Assembly: GCF_003459245.1 (NCBI RefSeq)
Contig: NZ_QRVG01000011.1
Coordinates: 6,743 to 70,742 of the forward strand
DNA length: 64,000 bases
DNA from: Collinsella sp. AF23-2
GTDB lineage: Bacteria > Actinomycetota > Coriobacteriia > Coriobacteriales > Coriobacteriaceae
Direction of reading: 5' to 3'
Positions 63,923 to 64,000 of this stretch are shown here, piece by piece. The notes beneath the pieces are model-generated. The model worked only from the letters and a program-made list of their open reading frames with translations. It made no database searches and had not been told where the DNA came from. The position numbers and the translations under genes were made by a program. The number at the start of each line of letters is the position of its first letter. Positions within the stretch are counted from its first letter, which is position 1.

Positions 63923-64000
63923 ATGGTCGCGGCGTCGGCAAACAAGCGCAAATTGGCGCCAGACACTATGACCCAATCCGAGGGCACTAAAAAGATAGGA
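63923..64000 (+). CDS. Possible start of a further gene (cut by window edge)
   Basis: From ATG at 63923 an open frame runs to the edge (26 codons, MVAASANKRK...). A second ATG at 63968 (MTQSEGTKKIG) is an alternative start. Too short to identify. The KKIG segment would suit a MATE-type transporter start, but this is a guess. Confidence 0.3.
   Translation, partial: MVAASANKRKLAPDTMTQSEGTKKIG

Overview
The window looks like chromosomal DNA of a gut actinobacterium of the class Coriobacteriia, most likely Collinsella or a close relative. I base this on the GC-rich coding style, the mix of GTG/TTG and ATG starts behind GGAGG-type ribosome sites, a cellobiose/beta-glucoside PTS, a clostridial-type fused PurL/PurQ, lactate/Etf genes and Elp3. 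No rRNA, tRNA, phage or integrase gene was recognised. Species assignment is inference; no database was searched.

Layout. 1-6980: beta-glucoside PTS operon on the minus strand (LicR-like regulator, EIIA, EIIB, EIIC, two GH1 6-phospho-beta-glucosidases, the last cut by the window edge). 7056-13484: housekeeping block (metallo-beta-lactamase-fold hydrolase, Rel, and a RecJ nuclease fused to an SF2 helicase). 13761-16268: bile-acid:sodium-symporter-family protein, GalT-like DUF4931 protein, CutC. 16588-22887: branched-chain amino-acid ABC importer livFGMH with two tandem binding proteins. 23139-25446: homoserine dehydrogenase and a short-chain dehydrogenase.

25492-32492 is the most striking part. 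It is an A+T-richer accessory island bracketed by two copies of a composite repeat: a hairpin followed by 46-bp palindromes at an exact 62-bp period. Inside is a tightly coupled five-gene operon encoding an FHA-domain protein, an SPFH/band-7 protein with a zinc ribbon, a membrane protein, a TIR-like protein with a TBP-like N-terminus, and a zinc-ribbon/helical/coiled-coil protein. A divergently placed self-inhibited Fic enzyme follows. I did not recognise this operon as a named system and propose it as a membrane-associated TIR-effector immunity module.

32508-47206: CPA2 antiporter, PurL, EamA exporter, diguanylate cyclase, 2-keto-3-deoxygluconate permease, AzlCD exporter, HD hydrolase, and a three-gene lactate-dehydrogenase/Etf complex with a ferredoxin-bearing EtfA (LctBCD-like, probably electron-bifurcating). 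47553-50759: unrecognised secreted and membrane-anchored proteins. 50878-57294: DUF554 protein, then a three-gene TerB / P-loop ATPase / DEAD-box helicase set matching the known anti-phage system Shango. 57322-64000: spermidine-synthase-like protein, Elp3, a DUF4097/HTH-membrane pair, a methyltransferase, TrmB, and perhaps the first codons of another gene.
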